Assembly (NCBI GenBank): GCA_964617455.1
Contig: CAZTYF010000001.1
Coordinates: forward strand, 124,001 to 188,000
DNA: 64,000 nt
Source of the DNA: Monoglobus sp964617455
GTDB taxonomy: Bacteria; Bacillota; Clostridia; Monoglobales; Monoglobaceae
Direction: 5' to 3'
Each line of letters starts with the position of its first letter. Position 1 is the stretch's first letter. Shown here one piece after another: positions 24,058 to 34,240 of the stretch. A program made the position numbers and the translations under genes. The notes under the pieces were generated by a model. That model was not told the DNA's origin. It made no database searches and saw nothing but the letters and a program-made list of their open reading frames with translations.

Positions 24058-25065
24058 ATGGCTTTATTTGAGAGTTATGAGAGAAGAATTGACCAAATCA
24101 ATGGGGAGCTTCAAAAACACGGAATTTCTTCTATTGAGGAGGCAAAGCAAATTTGCGACGAAAAAGGCGTCGATGCCTATAACATAGTCAGAGGCATTCA
24201 GCCCATTTGCTTTGAAAATGCCTGCTGGGCCTATACGGTAGGTGCCGCCATTGCCATCAAAGACGGAGTCAAGACCGCTGCGGATGCGGCGGAGAAAATA
24301 GGCTTGGGCCTTCAGTCCTTCTGTATCCCGGGCAGCGTTGCCGACGACAGAAAGGTTGGTTTGGGCCACGGAAATTTGGGCGCAAGACTCCTGAGAGAGG
24401 AGACCAAGTGCTTTGCATTTTTGGCGGGACATGAGTCCTTCGCCGCGGCGGAAGGCGCCATAGGCCTCGCCCGAAGCGCCAACAAGGCCCGCAAAGAGGA
24501 TTTGAGAGTAATCCTCAACGGCCTCGGCAAGGACGCCGCCCAGATAATTTCCCGAATCAACGGTTTCACCTATGTCCGCACCCAATTTGACTACTACACC
24601 GGTGAGGTTAAGATTGTGGAAGAGATTGCCTACTCGGACGGTGAGCGCTCCAAGGTTCGCTGCTACGGCGCGGACGATGTTCGGGAGGGCGTTGCCATCA
24701 TGCACCTTGAGGGCGTTGACGTGTCCATCACGGGCAACTCCACCAACCCCACAAGATTCCAGCATCCTGTGGCGGGCACATATAAAAAAGAGTGCATAGA
24801 GCAGGGCAAGAAGTACTTCTCCGTTGCCAGCGGCGGCGGCACGGGCAGAACGCTCCATCCCGACAATATGGCGGCGGGCCCCGCTTCCTACGGTATGACC
24901 GACACAATGGGAAGAATGCACAGCGACGCTCAATTCGCAGGCTCCTCCTCCGTTCCCGCCCATGTTGAAATGATGGGCTTGATAGGTATGGGCAACAACC
25001 CCATGGTGGGCGCCACGGTGGCTGTGGCAGTTGCGGTGGAAGAGGCCATGAAACAATCGAAATAA
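24058..25065 (+). CDS. GGGtGRT family protein
   Basis: 335 residues. Named for the conserved motif seen here as ASGGGTGRTLHPDN (about 260-273), followed by a highly conserved MTDTMGRMHSDAQFAGSSSVPAHVEMMG block. The family has no proven biochemical function. It is linked in anaerobes to the NifU-like protein encoded just upstream, so a metal-cluster-related role is plausible. Full length, good ribosome site (AGGAGG), followed by a terminator. Confidence 0.9.
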   Translation: MALFESYERRIDQINGELQKHGISSIEEAKQICDEKGVDAYNIVRGIQPICFENACWAYTVGAAIAIKDGVKTAADAAEKIGLGLQSFCIPGSVADDRKVGLGHGNLGARLLREETKCFAFLAGHESFAAAEGAIGLARSANKARKEDLRVILNGLGKDAAQIISRINGFTYVRTQFDYYTGEVKIVEEIAYSDGERSKVRCYGADDVREGVAIMHLEGVDVSITGNSTNPTRFQHPVAGTYKKECIEQGKKYFSVASGGGTGRTLHPDNMAAGPASYGMTDTMGRMHSDAQFAGSSSVPAHVEMMGLIGMGNNPMVGATVAVAVAVEEAMKQSK

Positions 25066-25093
25066 AATCGGGCATTATAAAGAAGATCGAAAA

Positions 25094-25133
25094 AAATACC
25101 AAAGGGCATCGGCTCTTTGGTATTTTGCTTTTT
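25094..25133. terminator. Terminator after the GGGtGRT operon
   Basis: ATACCAAAG / CTTTGGTAT hairpin with A- and T-rich flanks, lying between convergent transcripts (GGGtGRT operon and uvrA). Confidence 0.85.
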
Positions 25134-25199
25134 GATATTTAATTCCGTAATTCGCGGAGTCCGCCTTCCGAATCGAACCCGAATTCGGGACAGACTCCC

Positions 25200-28049
25200 T
25201 CAGGCTTTTCTTCCGGGTTTTTTGAGGCACTCCTTCAAGAACATACCGGTATAGGATTTCTCGCATTTGGCCACCTTTTCCGGAGTTCCGCAGGCCACCA
25301 GGAAGCCCCCTGCGTCTCCTCCCTCCGGGCCCAAATCGATTATATAGTCGGCGGTTTTGATAACATCCAAATTGTGCTCTATGACCACCACGGTGTTTCC
25401 CGCATCCACCAGTTTCTGCAGCACATCAATCAGCATATGGACGTCGGCGGTATGGAGGCCGGTGGTGGGCTCATCCAGGATATAGATGGTCTTGCCGGTG
25501 CTGCGGCGGCTCAGTTCCGTGGCCAGCTTGACCCGCTGGGCCTCGCCTCCCGACAGGGTGGTGGAGGGCTGGCCGATTTTTATGTATCCCAATCCCACAT
25601 CGAACATGGTTTGGAGCTTGCGGCGGATTTTGGGCACGTTTTCAAAAAATTCGCATCCCTCTTCCACCGTCATTTCCAAAACCTCGTGGATATTTTTGCC
25701 CTTGTATTTGACCTCAAGGGTTTCTCGGTTATAGCGTTTTCCGCCGCAGACTTCGCAGGGCACATACACATCGGGGAGAAAGTGCATTTCGATTTTTATG
25801 ATACCGTCTCCCGTGCAGGCTTCGCATCTGCCCCCCCGCACATTGAAACTGAATCGGCCCGATTTGTAGCCTCGGGCTTTGGCCTCTTTGGTGGTTGCAA
25901 ACAAATCCCGTATATCGGCAAAAAGGCCGGTATAGGTGGCGGGGTTGCTGCGGGGAGTCCGCCCTATGGGGGATTGGTCGATGTCGATAACCTTGTCCAA
26001 GAATTCGGTTCCCTTCATGCTTGTGAACTTTCCCGGGTGCTTCTTTGAGTGATTCAGCACGTTGGACAGGTGCTTGTATAATATCTCATTCACAAAGGAG
26101 CTTTTGCCGCTGCCGGACACACCGGTCACACAGGTAAAGGTGCCCAGGGGGATTTTTATATTGATGTTTTTCAGGTTGTTTTCACGGCAGCCCCGAATTT
26201 CCAGCTTGTTTCCGCTGCCCTTTCTCCGCTTTTTGGGGACGGGAATAAAGCACTCTCCCGACAGATATTTGCCCGTGACGGATTCCTTGCAGGCCATAAT
26301 GTCTTCGGGAGTTCCCGAGGCCACCACCTCTCCCCCGTGGATTCCCGCTCCGGGGCCTATGTCGATAACATGGTCCGCGGAGAGAATAGTCTCCTCGTCG
26401 TGTTCCACCACAATCAGGGTATTCCCCAAATCCCGCAGTTCCTTCAGGGTTTCGATAAGTTTGGCATTGTCCCGCTGGTGGAGGCCTATGCTGGGCTCGT
26501 CGAGTATATACACGACTCCCATCAGGCTTGAGCCGATTTGGGTGGCCAGGCGGATTCTCTGGGCCTCGCCGCCGCTGAGGGTTCCCGCGCTTCGGGAGAG
26601 CCGAAGGTATTCAAGACCCACATCCCCCAAAAACTTCAGGCGGTCGCAGATTTCCTTCATAACCTGCCTTGCGATATGCCTTTCCCTTTCGCTCAAATCG
26701 TCGGTCAGGTTTTTGAAAAAGTCATAGGCCTCCGATATGGACATATCCGTCACCTGGCTTATATTCAGACCCTTCACGGTGACGGCCAGGGATTCGGGTT
26801 TCAGGCGGGTTCCCCCGCAGACGGGGCAGGGCATATTCACCATATAGCTTTCGATTTCGCTTTTTACCCATTCGGATGTGGTCTCCTCGTGGCGGCGGTT
26901 TAGGTTATTCACAATTCCCTCAAACCGAGCGTACTGATAGCCTTTTGAGTATTTGCTGTTGTAGGTGAGCTTGATTTTTTCGCCCTTTGTGCCATACAGG
27001 AGAATATCAACAATCTCCTCGGGCAAATCCTTTATGGGTGTGTCCAGACTGAAACCGTACCTTTCGGAAAGGCCCGAATAGTACATACTCGCCACCGAGT
27101 TTTTGTCCGCATTGCTCCAGCCCGTTGCGCATATTGCCCCTTCGTTTACGGACAGACTTTTGTCGGGGATTATACGGTCCGGGTCGATTTTCACTATCCG
27201 TCCCAAGCCCGAGCATTCCGGGCAGGCCCCGTAGGGAGTGTTGAAAGAGAACATTCGGGGAGTCAGTTCCTCTATGTTGATTCCGCAGTCCTCGCAGGCG
27301 TAGTTTTGGGAAAACCTGAGCTCCTCTCCGCCGATTATGTCAACGGTCACAAGGCCCCTGCCCATATTCAGGGCAATTTCCAAAGAGTCCGCCAGCCGTT
27401 TGTTCATTCCCTCTTTTATGATGAGCCTGTCGACGATTATGTCGATGTTGTGTTTCTTTTGCTTGTCCAGGCGGATTTCCATATCGGTAATCTCCACGGT
27501 GGTGCCGTCTATGCGGGCCCGCACATAGCCGTTTTTTCGGGCGTCGTCGAAGGTTTTCGTATACTCCCCTTTTCTGCCCCGAACCACCGGAGCCATTATT
27601 TGGATTTTCGTCCTTTCGGGCAGGGCTGCCACCGCATCCACAATCTGGTCTATGGACTGGGGCTTAATCTCCTTGCCGCATTTGGGGCAGTGAGGGATAC
27701 CTATGTGGGCATACAAAAGCCGAATATAGTCATAGACTTCCGTAACCGTCCCCACCGTGGAACGGGGATTTCGGGAAGTGGTCTTTTGGTCGATGGAAAT
27801 GGCGGGGGACAGGCCCTCGATGGACTCCACATCCGGTTTGTCCATTTGGCCCAAAAACATTCGGGCATAGGCGGAGAGGGACTCCACATACCGCCTCTGG
27901 CCCTCCGCATAGATGGTGTCGAAAGCCAGGGAGGACTTTCCCGAGCCGCTGAGCCCCGTCAGGACCACCAGCTTGTCCCGTGGGATTTCCACGTTGATTT
28001 TCTTCAGATTGTTTTCGCTTGCGCCTTTTACGACTATGCTTTTGTTCAT
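25200..28049 (-). CDS. uvrA: UvrA, excinuclease ABC subunit A
   Basis: Damage-recognition ATPase of nucleotide excision repair; it loads UvrB on DNA. Two ABC ATPase halves are visible, each with a P-loop (GLSGSGKSSLAF and GVSGSGKSSFVNE), an ABC signature (LSGGEAQRIRLA, LSGGEAQRVKLA) and Walker B (VYILDEPSIGLH, IYILDEPTTGLH). Zinc-binding CxxC pairs occur, including CEDCG, CPVCGG and the C-terminal CEACTGDG and CEVCGGKR. 949 residues from the ATG at 28049, which has a GGGAG site; the open frame upstream overlaps uvrB. Transcribed with uvrB (58-bp gap). Confidence 0.98.
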   Translation of the reverse strand: MNKSIVVKGASENNLKKINVEIPRDKLVVLTGLSGSGKSSLAFDTIYAEGQRRYVESLSAYARMFLGQMDKPDVESIEGLSPAISIDQKTTSRNPRSTVGTVTEVYDYIRLLYAHIGIPHCPKCGKEIKPQSIDQIVDAVAALPERTKIQIMAPVVRGRKGEYTKTFDDARKNGYVRARIDGTTVEITDMEIRLDKQKKHNIDIIVDRLIIKEGMNKRLADSLEIALNMGRGLVTVDIIGGEELRFSQNYACEDCGINIEELTPRMFSFNTPYGACPECSGLGRIVKIDPDRIIPDKSLSVNEGAICATGWSNADKNSVASMYYSGLSERYGFSLDTPIKDLPEEIVDILLYGTKGEKIKLTYNSKYSKGYQYARFEGIVNNLNRRHEETTSEWVKSEIESYMVNMPCPVCGGTRLKPESLAVTVKGLNISQVTDMSISEAYDFFKNLTDDLSERERHIARQVMKEICDRLKFLGDVGLEYLRLSRSAGTLSGGEAQRIRLATQIGSSLMGVVYILDEPSIGLHQRDNAKLIETLKELRDLGNTLIVVEHDEETILSADHVIDIGPGAGIHGGEVVASGTPEDIMACKESVTGKYLSGECFIPVPKKRRKGSGNKLEIRGCRENNLKNINIKIPLGTFTCVTGVSGSGKSSFVNEILYKHLSNVLNHSKKHPGKFTSMKGTEFLDKVIDIDQSPIGRTPRSNPATYTGLFADIRDLFATTKEAKARGYKSGRFSFNVRGGRCEACTGDGIIKIEMHFLPDVYVPCEVCGGKRYNRETLEVKYKGKNIHEVLEMTVEEGCEFFENVPKIRRKLQTMFDVGLGYIKIGQPSTTLSGGEAQRVKLATELSRRSTGKTIYILDEPTTGLHTADVHMLIDVLQKLVDAGNTVVVIEHNLDVIKTADYIIDLGPEGGDAGGFLVACGTPEKVAKCEKSYTGMFLKECLKKPGRKA

Positions 28050-28107
28050 GATTTTCTCCCGATTTGATTTATTTGAAAAGCCCGGTTTCGGGGCAATTCG
28101 CCCCTCG

Positions 28108-30078
28108 TCACAGGTCTCCCCCCAACCGCCGTATCTCGTCTCGGATTTGGGCGGCCAGCTCAAATTGCAACAGCTCCGCCGCCTTTTTCATATTGAGGGT
28201 GAGGTCCGCAATGGTCCGCTCCCGGTCGAGGATTTTCTTCTCGTTTTCCTTGGCCTTTTTGCTTCTGTCCGAGGCTCCCGCCTCGGTGGTGGCTTCGATT
28301 ACGTCATAGACTCTCTTGCTTATGGTTTGGGGCTCTATGCCGTGCTCCTTGTTGAAAGCCATCTGTATGGAGCGGCGGCGGTTTGTTTCATCGATGGCAT
28401 AGCGCATGGAGGATGTGATTTCGTCGGCGTACATAATCACTTTGCCCTCGGCGTTTCTGGCCGCCCTGCCTATGGTCTGCACAAGGGAGGTTTCGCTTCT
28501 CAAAAACCCTTCCTTGTCCGCATCCAAAATGGCCACCAAGGAGACTTCCGGTATGTCAAGGCCCTCCCTGAGCAGGTTTATTCCCACAAGCACGTCAAAC
28601 TCTCCCAAACGGAGGTCTCGGATTATTTCCATTCGCTCGATTGTTTTGACGTCGGAGTGCAGATATCTGACCTTCACTCCCAAATTGTCAAAATATTCCG
28701 TCAGCCTTTCCGCCATCTTCTTGGTGAGGGTTGTGACTAAAACCCGCTCGTTCTTTTGGGCTCTTTCGTTTATCTCTTTATACAGGTCATCCACCTGGCC
28801 GTTTATGGGTCTGACCTCAACGGCCGGGTCCACAAGGCCCGTGGGTCTTATCACCTGTTCCACTATTTGGGTGGATTTTCCCCTTTCGAATTCGGCGGGT
28901 GTGGCCGAAACAAACACCGCCTGGTTGAGTTTTCCCCAAAATTCGTCAAAATTGAGAGGCCTGTTGTCAAAGGCGGAGGGCAGGCGAAATCCGTATTTCA
29001 CCAGGTTTTCCTTTCGGGCATGGTCTCCCGCATACATGGCCCGAACCTGGGGCAGGGTCACATGGCTCTCGTCCACAAACAGCAGAAAATCCTTCGGCAT
29101 ATAATCGATAAGGGTGAAAGGCGCACTGCCCGGGGCCCTGCCGCTGATGTGACGGGAGTAGTTTTCTATTCCGCTGCAAAAGCCCGTCTCCCGCATCATT
29201 TCCATATCGTATTTGGTCCGCTGCTCGAGGCGCTGGGCTTCCACCAGTTTATTTTGGGATTTCAGCTCCGAAAGCCGCTCCTCCAGTTCCTGCTCTATGC
29301 CGATAAGGGCCCGCTCCCGCTTCTCGGGTGTGGTCACATAGTGGGAGGCTGGATAGACGGCCACGTGTTTTCTCTCGCCTATCACCTCTCCGGTCACCGC
29401 ATTTATCTCGGTGATTCTCTCCACCTCGTCCCCGAAAAATTCCACTCTCACCGCCGTGGAATAGGCGTCCGACGGGAATATGTCCAAAACATCCCCCCGA
29501 ACCCGAAACTTGTTTCGGGAAAAGTCTATATCGTTTCTCTCGTATTTTATTTCGATAAGCTTTGCGATGACCTCGTCCCTGTCTTTAATCATACCGGGCC
29601 GCAGAGAGACCACCATGTTGTTATAATCGATTGGGTCCCCCAAACCGTATATGCAGGACACGCTGGCCACTATTATCACATCTCTCCGCTCAAACAGGGC
29701 CGCCGTGGCGCTGTGGCGCAGTTTGTCGATTTCCTCGTTTGTGTCCGCATCCTTTTCGATATAGGTGTCGGTGTAGGGGATATATGCCTCCGGCTGGTAG
29801 TAGTCATAGTAGGAGACGAAGTATTCCACCGCATTTTTCGGGAATATTTCCTTAAACTCGCTGCAAAGCTGGGCCGCCAGGGTTTTGTTGTGGGCAAGGA
29901 CCAAAGTGGGCCGCTGCACCTTCTCAATCACATTGGCCATGGTGAAGGTTTTGCCGCTGCCCGTGACGCCCAAGAGGGTTTGAAATTTGTCGCCTCGGAG
30001 TATTCCCCGGGCGAGGCTGTCAATGGCCTTGGGCTGGTCCCCCGCAGGCCTGTATCGGGAAACAACTTCAAAATCCAT
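28108..30078 (-). CDS. uvrB: UvrB, excinuclease ABC subunit B
   Basis: DNA-damage verification helicase that recruits UvrC. Full set of helicase motifs: P-loop GVTGSGKTFT, the beta-hairpin region YYDYYQPEAYIP, DESHV, GINLLREGLDIPEVS and QTIGRAARN. The C-terminal UVR domain (about 620-656, KAAELLQFELAAQIRDEI) binds UvrC. Start ATG 30078 has GGGAG at proper distance and gives the family N terminus. 656 residues, normal. First gene of a uvrB-uvrA pair. Confidence 0.98.
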   Translation of the reverse strand: MDFEVVSRYRPAGDQPKAIDSLARGILRGDKFQTLLGVTGSGKTFTMANVIEKVQRPTLVLAHNKTLAAQLCSEFKEIFPKNAVEYFVSYYDYYQPEAYIPYTDTYIEKDADTNEEIDKLRHSATAALFERRDVIIVASVSCIYGLGDPIDYNNMVVSLRPGMIKDRDEVIAKLIEIKYERNDIDFSRNKFRVRGDVLDIFPSDAYSTAVRVEFFGDEVERITEINAVTGEVIGERKHVAVYPASHYVTTPEKRERALIGIEQELEERLSELKSQNKLVEAQRLEQRTKYDMEMMRETGFCSGIENYSRHISGRAPGSAPFTLIDYMPKDFLLFVDESHVTLPQVRAMYAGDHARKENLVKYGFRLPSAFDNRPLNFDEFWGKLNQAVFVSATPAEFERGKSTQIVEQVIRPTGLVDPAVEVRPINGQVDDLYKEINERAQKNERVLVTTLTKKMAERLTEYFDNLGVKVRYLHSDVKTIERMEIIRDLRLGEFDVLVGINLLREGLDIPEVSLVAILDADKEGFLRSETSLVQTIGRAARNAEGKVIMYADEITSSMRYAIDETNRRRSIQMAFNKEHGIEPQTISKRVYDVIEATTEAGASDRSKKAKENEKKILDRERTIADLTLNMKKAAELLQFELAAQIRDEIRRLGGDL

Positions 30079-30199
30079 ATCCCCGTCTCCCATTCCTCAA
30101 ATTTCCGCCGTTTTATCGGCAGATTCAAATTCTATTATATCACAAAGAAATCGTCGGCGCAATATGTCCGGGCGAATTATTTATAAATCCCGATATTTG

Positions 30200-30228
30200 T
30201 TGACTTTTCGGGAAAATGGGAGTATAAT
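30200..30228 (+). promoter_or_regulatory. Promoter of the pectate lyase gene
   Basis: TTGACT (30200-30205), 17-bp spacer, TATAAT (30223-30228). The leader of about 100 nt holds two hairpins: CTCCGC / GCGGAG near 30252-30270 and an AATATTTCAA / TTGAAAATAT type element near 30280-30303, which could be regulatory. Confidence 0.75.
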
Positions 30229-30337
30229 TGTCGTCAAGAGGGTTTTATGGTCTCCGCCCGGGGAGCGGAGGATGTTTTATATTTCAAGGATTTTGAAAAT
30301 ATGGAATTTCAAGTTTTGGGAAAGCGAGGATTTTGCG

Positions 30338-32341
30338 ATGAAGAGATTTTTGTGTGTTTTGTTGACCCTGTGTTTGTGCTTCCCCGCCCTCTGTGTATCC
30401 GGGGCGGATAGCGGCCTTCAAATTGTCGAGGCTTCCGGAGGCTTTGAGAGCATTGCCTTGGAGTGGACAAACACGGCACCCGCAGCCGGCTACGGAGTCT
30501 ATGTGAAAAAGTCCTCGGAGGGGGCCTATCCTTCCGAACCCATAGACAAGGAACTTGTGAGATACTACGGGAATTACTACAGAGCAGACGCCTTGGGTCT
30601 GTCCGCGGGAACCTATGACATAAAAGTCGAGACGGCGGACAAATCCGCTTCCGCAGAGGCGAAAAATATAAACGTCAATGCCTACAGGCGGGAGGGCTTC
30701 GGATTTTCCTCGGATTCTCCCAACAAATCCGCCTCGGGAGGCTATAAAGACGACGGCACGGTGAAGGACAATGCCCAAATCCTCTATATCACCAATGAAA
30801 ATGTGAACACCGTCGAGTTTACCGTAATGGACGGAAGCAAAGAGAGGAAATATACCGGTCTTAAGAATATTCTTCAAGGTTACAGAAAGGATTCAAGACC
30901 CCTTATCATTCGCATTATCGGAATGATTGACGGGGAACATATTGATGATTTGGTGGTTTCCGACGGCAAGCCTGCCTATATCGAGGCCAAAGAGTCCAAG
31001 GATATAACCTTGGAAGGCGTGGGCGACGATGCCACCTTCAAATGGTTCGGCTTCAATGTGAACGGATGCACCGATGTGGAAGTCCGAAATTTGGGTGTGG
31101 TTCTGTTCACCGACGACGGTATTTCCCTAAACGGAGCCAACAGGAACGTGTGGGTTCACAATGTGGATTTCTACTACGGAAAGACCGACCCGAGCGAGAC
31201 GGATAAAATCAAAGGCGACGGGGCTTTGGATGTGAAGGGCGGCTCGACCTTTTGCACATTTTCCTACAACCGATTCTGGGACAACGGAAAATGCTCGCTG
31301 ATTCAGTCAAGCAGCAAAACCAAAGAAGGCGACGGCACCGATTTTCTCACCTATCACCACAACTGGTTTGACCATTCCGACTCCCGTCATCCCCGCACCC
31401 GCTACTCAAACGTGCATATGTATAACAACTACTACGACGGCAACAGCGGCTACGGCGTGGGAGTCACCTCGGGAGCCTCCGTATTTGCGGAAAACAACGT
31501 GTTCCGCGGAGTGGAATCGCCCATGCTGTCCTCCATGCAGGGACATGACGAGAGCACCTTCAGCAAGGAGGCCGGCGGAATTATCAAAGCCTTCGGCAAT
31601 GAGATGACGGACTGCGGAGAGGTTTGGTACTACAGCGGCAGCAGTGAATTTGACGCCTATTTGGCCTCCTCGAGGGAGGAGGAAGTTCCGGAAACCGTCA
31701 AGACAAAAACCAACATCTACAAAGGCGTAACCTTTGAGGATACCTACAGCAACTTTGACACGGAGAATGATCTGCATGCCAATCCGGACCCGGTAAGCGC
31801 CGTTGTTGAGGATGTGAAAAAGAACGCGGGAAGAAGAGGCGACAGCGGCATAAGCTTCGATTTGAGCAATTATAAGCCCACCGACACCGATAATCCCGAC
31901 ACAGCCCATGATATAGTTCCGGAGCTTAAGGCAATGCTTGAGGCATATAAATCATCCCTTGTGAAGAACTATGCGGGAACCGATACCGAATATCCCTCCA
32001 CAAGCGGAGAGGCACCCACCCCCGGGCCCACGGATGCACCCAAGCCCACTGCGGCCCCCGAGGGAAAATATCCCTATGAAATAACGGAAGCCGCCTATGA
32101 GGGGGACAGCCTTAAGGTGACGCTTAGGTATAACGGCAGCGACAAAAACCCCGCCGCCAAGTTGGTGACGGCGGCCTACGGAGACCAAGGTGTTCTGACG
32201 GAGGCGAAAATTTTCGATATAGAGGGCACGGAGATTAAGGGCCTTGATTTCAAAAAGCCCCAAGGGGGCACCACCCGTATCTTTATCTTGAACGGAACCG
32301 AAAAGATAGCCCCACTCTGCGAGCCCAAAGAGATAAAATAG
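30338..32341 (+). CDS. Secreted pectate lyase (PL1-type) with extra N- and C-terminal domains
   Basis: Cleaves polygalacturonate by beta-elimination outside the cell. Residues 1-24 are a signal peptide. About 28-110 look like a fibronectin-III-like module (ESIALEWTNTAPAAGYGVYVKK, then GTYDIKVETADKSA). About 125-540 form the right-handed beta-helix: DGALDVKGGSTFCTFSYNRF carries the Ca-binding Asp cluster, and SRHPRTR holds the expected catalytic Arg. A Pro/Thr/Ala linker follows, then a C-terminal domain of about 85 residues rich in beta strands. 667 residues, no anchor. I start at ATG 30338, where the signal peptide begins; upstream frame crosses the promoter. It stands alone, without other pectin genes. 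Confidence 0.88.
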   Translation: MKRFLCVLLTLCLCFPALCVSGADSGLQIVEASGGFESIALEWTNTAPAAGYGVYVKKSSEGAYPSEPIDKELVRYYGNYYRADALGLSAGTYDIKVETADKSASAEAKNINVNAYRREGFGFSSDSPNKSASGGYKDDGTVKDNAQILYITNENVNTVEFTVMDGSKERKYTGLKNILQGYRKDSRPLIIRIIGMIDGEHIDDLVVSDGKPAYIEAKESKDITLEGVGDDATFKWFGFNVNGCTDVEVRNLGVVLFTDDGISLNGANRNVWVHNVDFYYGKTDPSETDKIKGDGALDVKGGSTFCTFSYNRFWDNGKCSLIQSSSKTKEGDGTDFLTYHHNWFDHSDSRHPRTRYSNVHMYNNYYDGNSGYGVGVTSGASVFAENNVFRGVESPMLSSMQGHDESTFSKEAGGIIKAFGNEMTDCGEVWYYSGSSEFDAYLASSREEEVPETVKTKTNIYKGVTFEDTYSNFDTENDLHANPDPVSAVVEDVKKNAGRRGDSGISFDLSNYKPTDTDNPDTAHDIVPELKAMLEAYKSSLVKNYAGTDTEYPSTSGEAPTPGPTDAPKPTAAPEGKYPYEITEAAYEGDSLKVTLRYNGSDKNPAAKLVTAAYGDQGVLTEAKIFDIEGTEIKGLDFKKPQGGTTRIFILNGTEKIAPLCEPKEIK

Positions 32342-32373
32342 GGCTCAAACCCTTTGGGAGGCCCTATGGAATT
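32339..32373 (+). terminator. Probable terminator after the pectate lyase gene
   Basis: ATAGGGC / GCCCTAT stem with an inner CCC / GGG pairing, followed by an AT-rich but not pure T tail. Confidence 0.5.
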
Positions 32374-32418
32374 TATATTTTAAGATTTGAGACATAACCG
32401 TAATATGGAGGATGACAG

Positions 32419-34224
32419 ATGTACAGCCGGGACAGGATAAGGAATTTTTCAATCATAGCCCATGTTGACCACGGGAAGAGCACTTTGGCGGACAGACTGT
32501 TGGAGCTGACCGGGGCTCTGACCCGTCGGGAGATGCAGGAGCAGACCCTTGACAATATGGAATTGGAACGGGAGCGGGGCATTACGATAAAGGCCCGTGC
32601 CGTGCGGCTTGTGTACAAGGCGAAAGACGGGGAGGAGTATCTTTTCAACCTGATTGACACGCCGGGCCATGTGGATTTCAACTATGAGGTATCCCGTTCC
32701 CTGGCGGCCTGCGAAGGGGCCGTTTTGGTGGTTGACGCCGCCCAGGGCATTGAGGCCCAGACTTTGGCGAACACCTATTTGGCCTTTGAGCATGACTTGG
32801 AGATTGTCCCGGTGATAAACAAGATTGACCTGCCCGGCGCAAGACCCGAGGAGGTAAAGCGGGAGATTGAGGACGTAATCGGCATAGACGGAGAAAACGC
32901 CCCTCTGATATCCGCCAAAAACGGAATAAACATCGAGGAAGTTCCGGAGAAGATTGTGGAGCTGATTCCACCTCCCCAAGGGGATGAAAACGCACCTCTC
33001 AAGGCGCTGATTTTCGATTCCTACTATGATGCCTACAAAGGAGTTATAGTCTATGTACGGGTGATGGACGGAACCCTGAGAGCTGGCCGGAGAATCAAAA
33101 TGATGGCCGTAGGCAGCGAGTTTGATGTGGTGGATGTGGGATATCTCCTTCCCAACGGAATGCTGTCCTCCCCGGAGATCAGGGCGGGAGAGGTGGCCTA
33201 TATAACCGCCGCCATAAAAAGCGTTCGGGATGTTCGGGTGGGAGACACGGTGACCACAGCCTCGGAGGGCGCCACCGAAGCATTGCCCGGATATAAAGAA
33301 GTGAAGTCCATGGTATACAGCGGAATCTACCCGGCGGACGGAGCTCGATACGACGACCTCAGGGACGCTTTGGAAAAGCTCAAACTCAACGATGCGGCCC
33401 TGAATTTCGAGGCGGAGACCTCAATCGCCTTGGGATTCGGATTTCGGTGCGGCTTTTTGGGCCTTTTGCATATGGAAATCATTCAGGAGCGCCTTGAGCG
33501 GGAATTCAATTTGGATTTGGTGACCACGGCCCCCTCCGTGGAGTATAGGGTCATAAAAACGGACGGCACCGTCGTAAATGTGGACAACCCCACGAATATG
33601 CCCGACCCCTCCGAGATTGACTATATGGAGGAGCCCATCGTTCGGGCGGCGATTTTGACGCCCAAGGAATATGTGGGCAGCATTATGGAGCTGTGCCAAA
33701 ACCGAAGGGGCAACTACATCGATATGGAATATTTGGACCCGAATCGGGTGCAGCTCAATTACTTTATGCCCCTCAACGAGATTATCTACGATTTCTTCGA
33801 CGCCCTGAAATCCCGAACACGGGGCTATGCATCCTTTGATTATGAATTCGAAGAGTACAGGCGCTCCAAACTTGTGAAGCTGGATATGCTCCTTAACGGG
33901 GAGCCCGTGGATGCCCTGTCTTTCATTGTCCATGAGGACCGAGCTTATCCGAGAGGCAGGAAAATGGCGGAAAAGCTCAAAGAGGTCATCCCTCGGCAGC
34001 TGTTCGAAATCCCCATCCAGGCGGCAGTGGGCGGCAAGATAATCGCCCGAGAGACCGTGAGAGCCCTCCGCAAAGACGTCCTTGCCAAATGCTACGGCGG
34101 GGATATAAGCAGAAAGCGGAAATTGCTGGAAAAGCAGAAGGAGGGCAAAAAGCGGATGCGCCAAATCGGCAATGTGGAAGTGCCACAAGAGGCCTTTATG
34201 TCCGTCCTCAAGCTTGACGATTGA
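32419..34224 (+). CDS. lepA: LepA, elongation factor 4
   Basis: Ribosome-bound GTPase that assists translation under stress and in initiation. GTPase motifs AHVDHGKSTLADRLL, DTPGHVDFNYEV and NKIDLP are present. EF-G-like domains II, III and V follow, and the LepA-specific C-terminal domain ends in KKRMRQIGNVEVPQEAFM. 601 residues, normal. GGAGG site upstream. hemW follows after 16 bp, a common pairing in Firmicutes. Confidence 0.98.
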   Translation: MYSRDRIRNFSIIAHVDHGKSTLADRLLELTGALTRREMQEQTLDNMELERERGITIKARAVRLVYKAKDGEEYLFNLIDTPGHVDFNYEVSRSLAACEGAVLVVDAAQGIEAQTLANTYLAFEHDLEIVPVINKIDLPGARPEEVKREIEDVIGIDGENAPLISAKNGINIEEVPEKIVELIPPPQGDENAPLKALIFDSYYDAYKGVIVYVRVMDGTLRAGRRIKMMAVGSEFDVVDVGYLLPNGMLSSPEIRAGEVAYITAAIKSVRDVRVGDTVTTASEGATEALPGYKEVKSMVYSGIYPADGARYDDLRDALEKLKLNDAALNFEAETSIALGFGFRCGFLGLLHMEIIQERLEREFNLDLVTTAPSVEYRVIKTDGTVVNVDNPTNMPDPSEIDYMEEPIVRAAILTPKEYVGSIMELCQNRRGNYIDMEYLDPNRVQLNYFMPLNEIIYDFFDALKSRTRGYASFDYEFEEYRRSKLVKLDMLLNGEPVDALSFIVHEDRAYPRGRKMAEKLKEVIPRQLFEIPIQAAVGGKIIARETVRALRKDVLAKCYGGDISRKRKLLEKQKEGKKRMRQIGNVEVPQEAFMSVLKLDD

Positions 34225-34240
34225 GAGGTAGTAACCAAGA

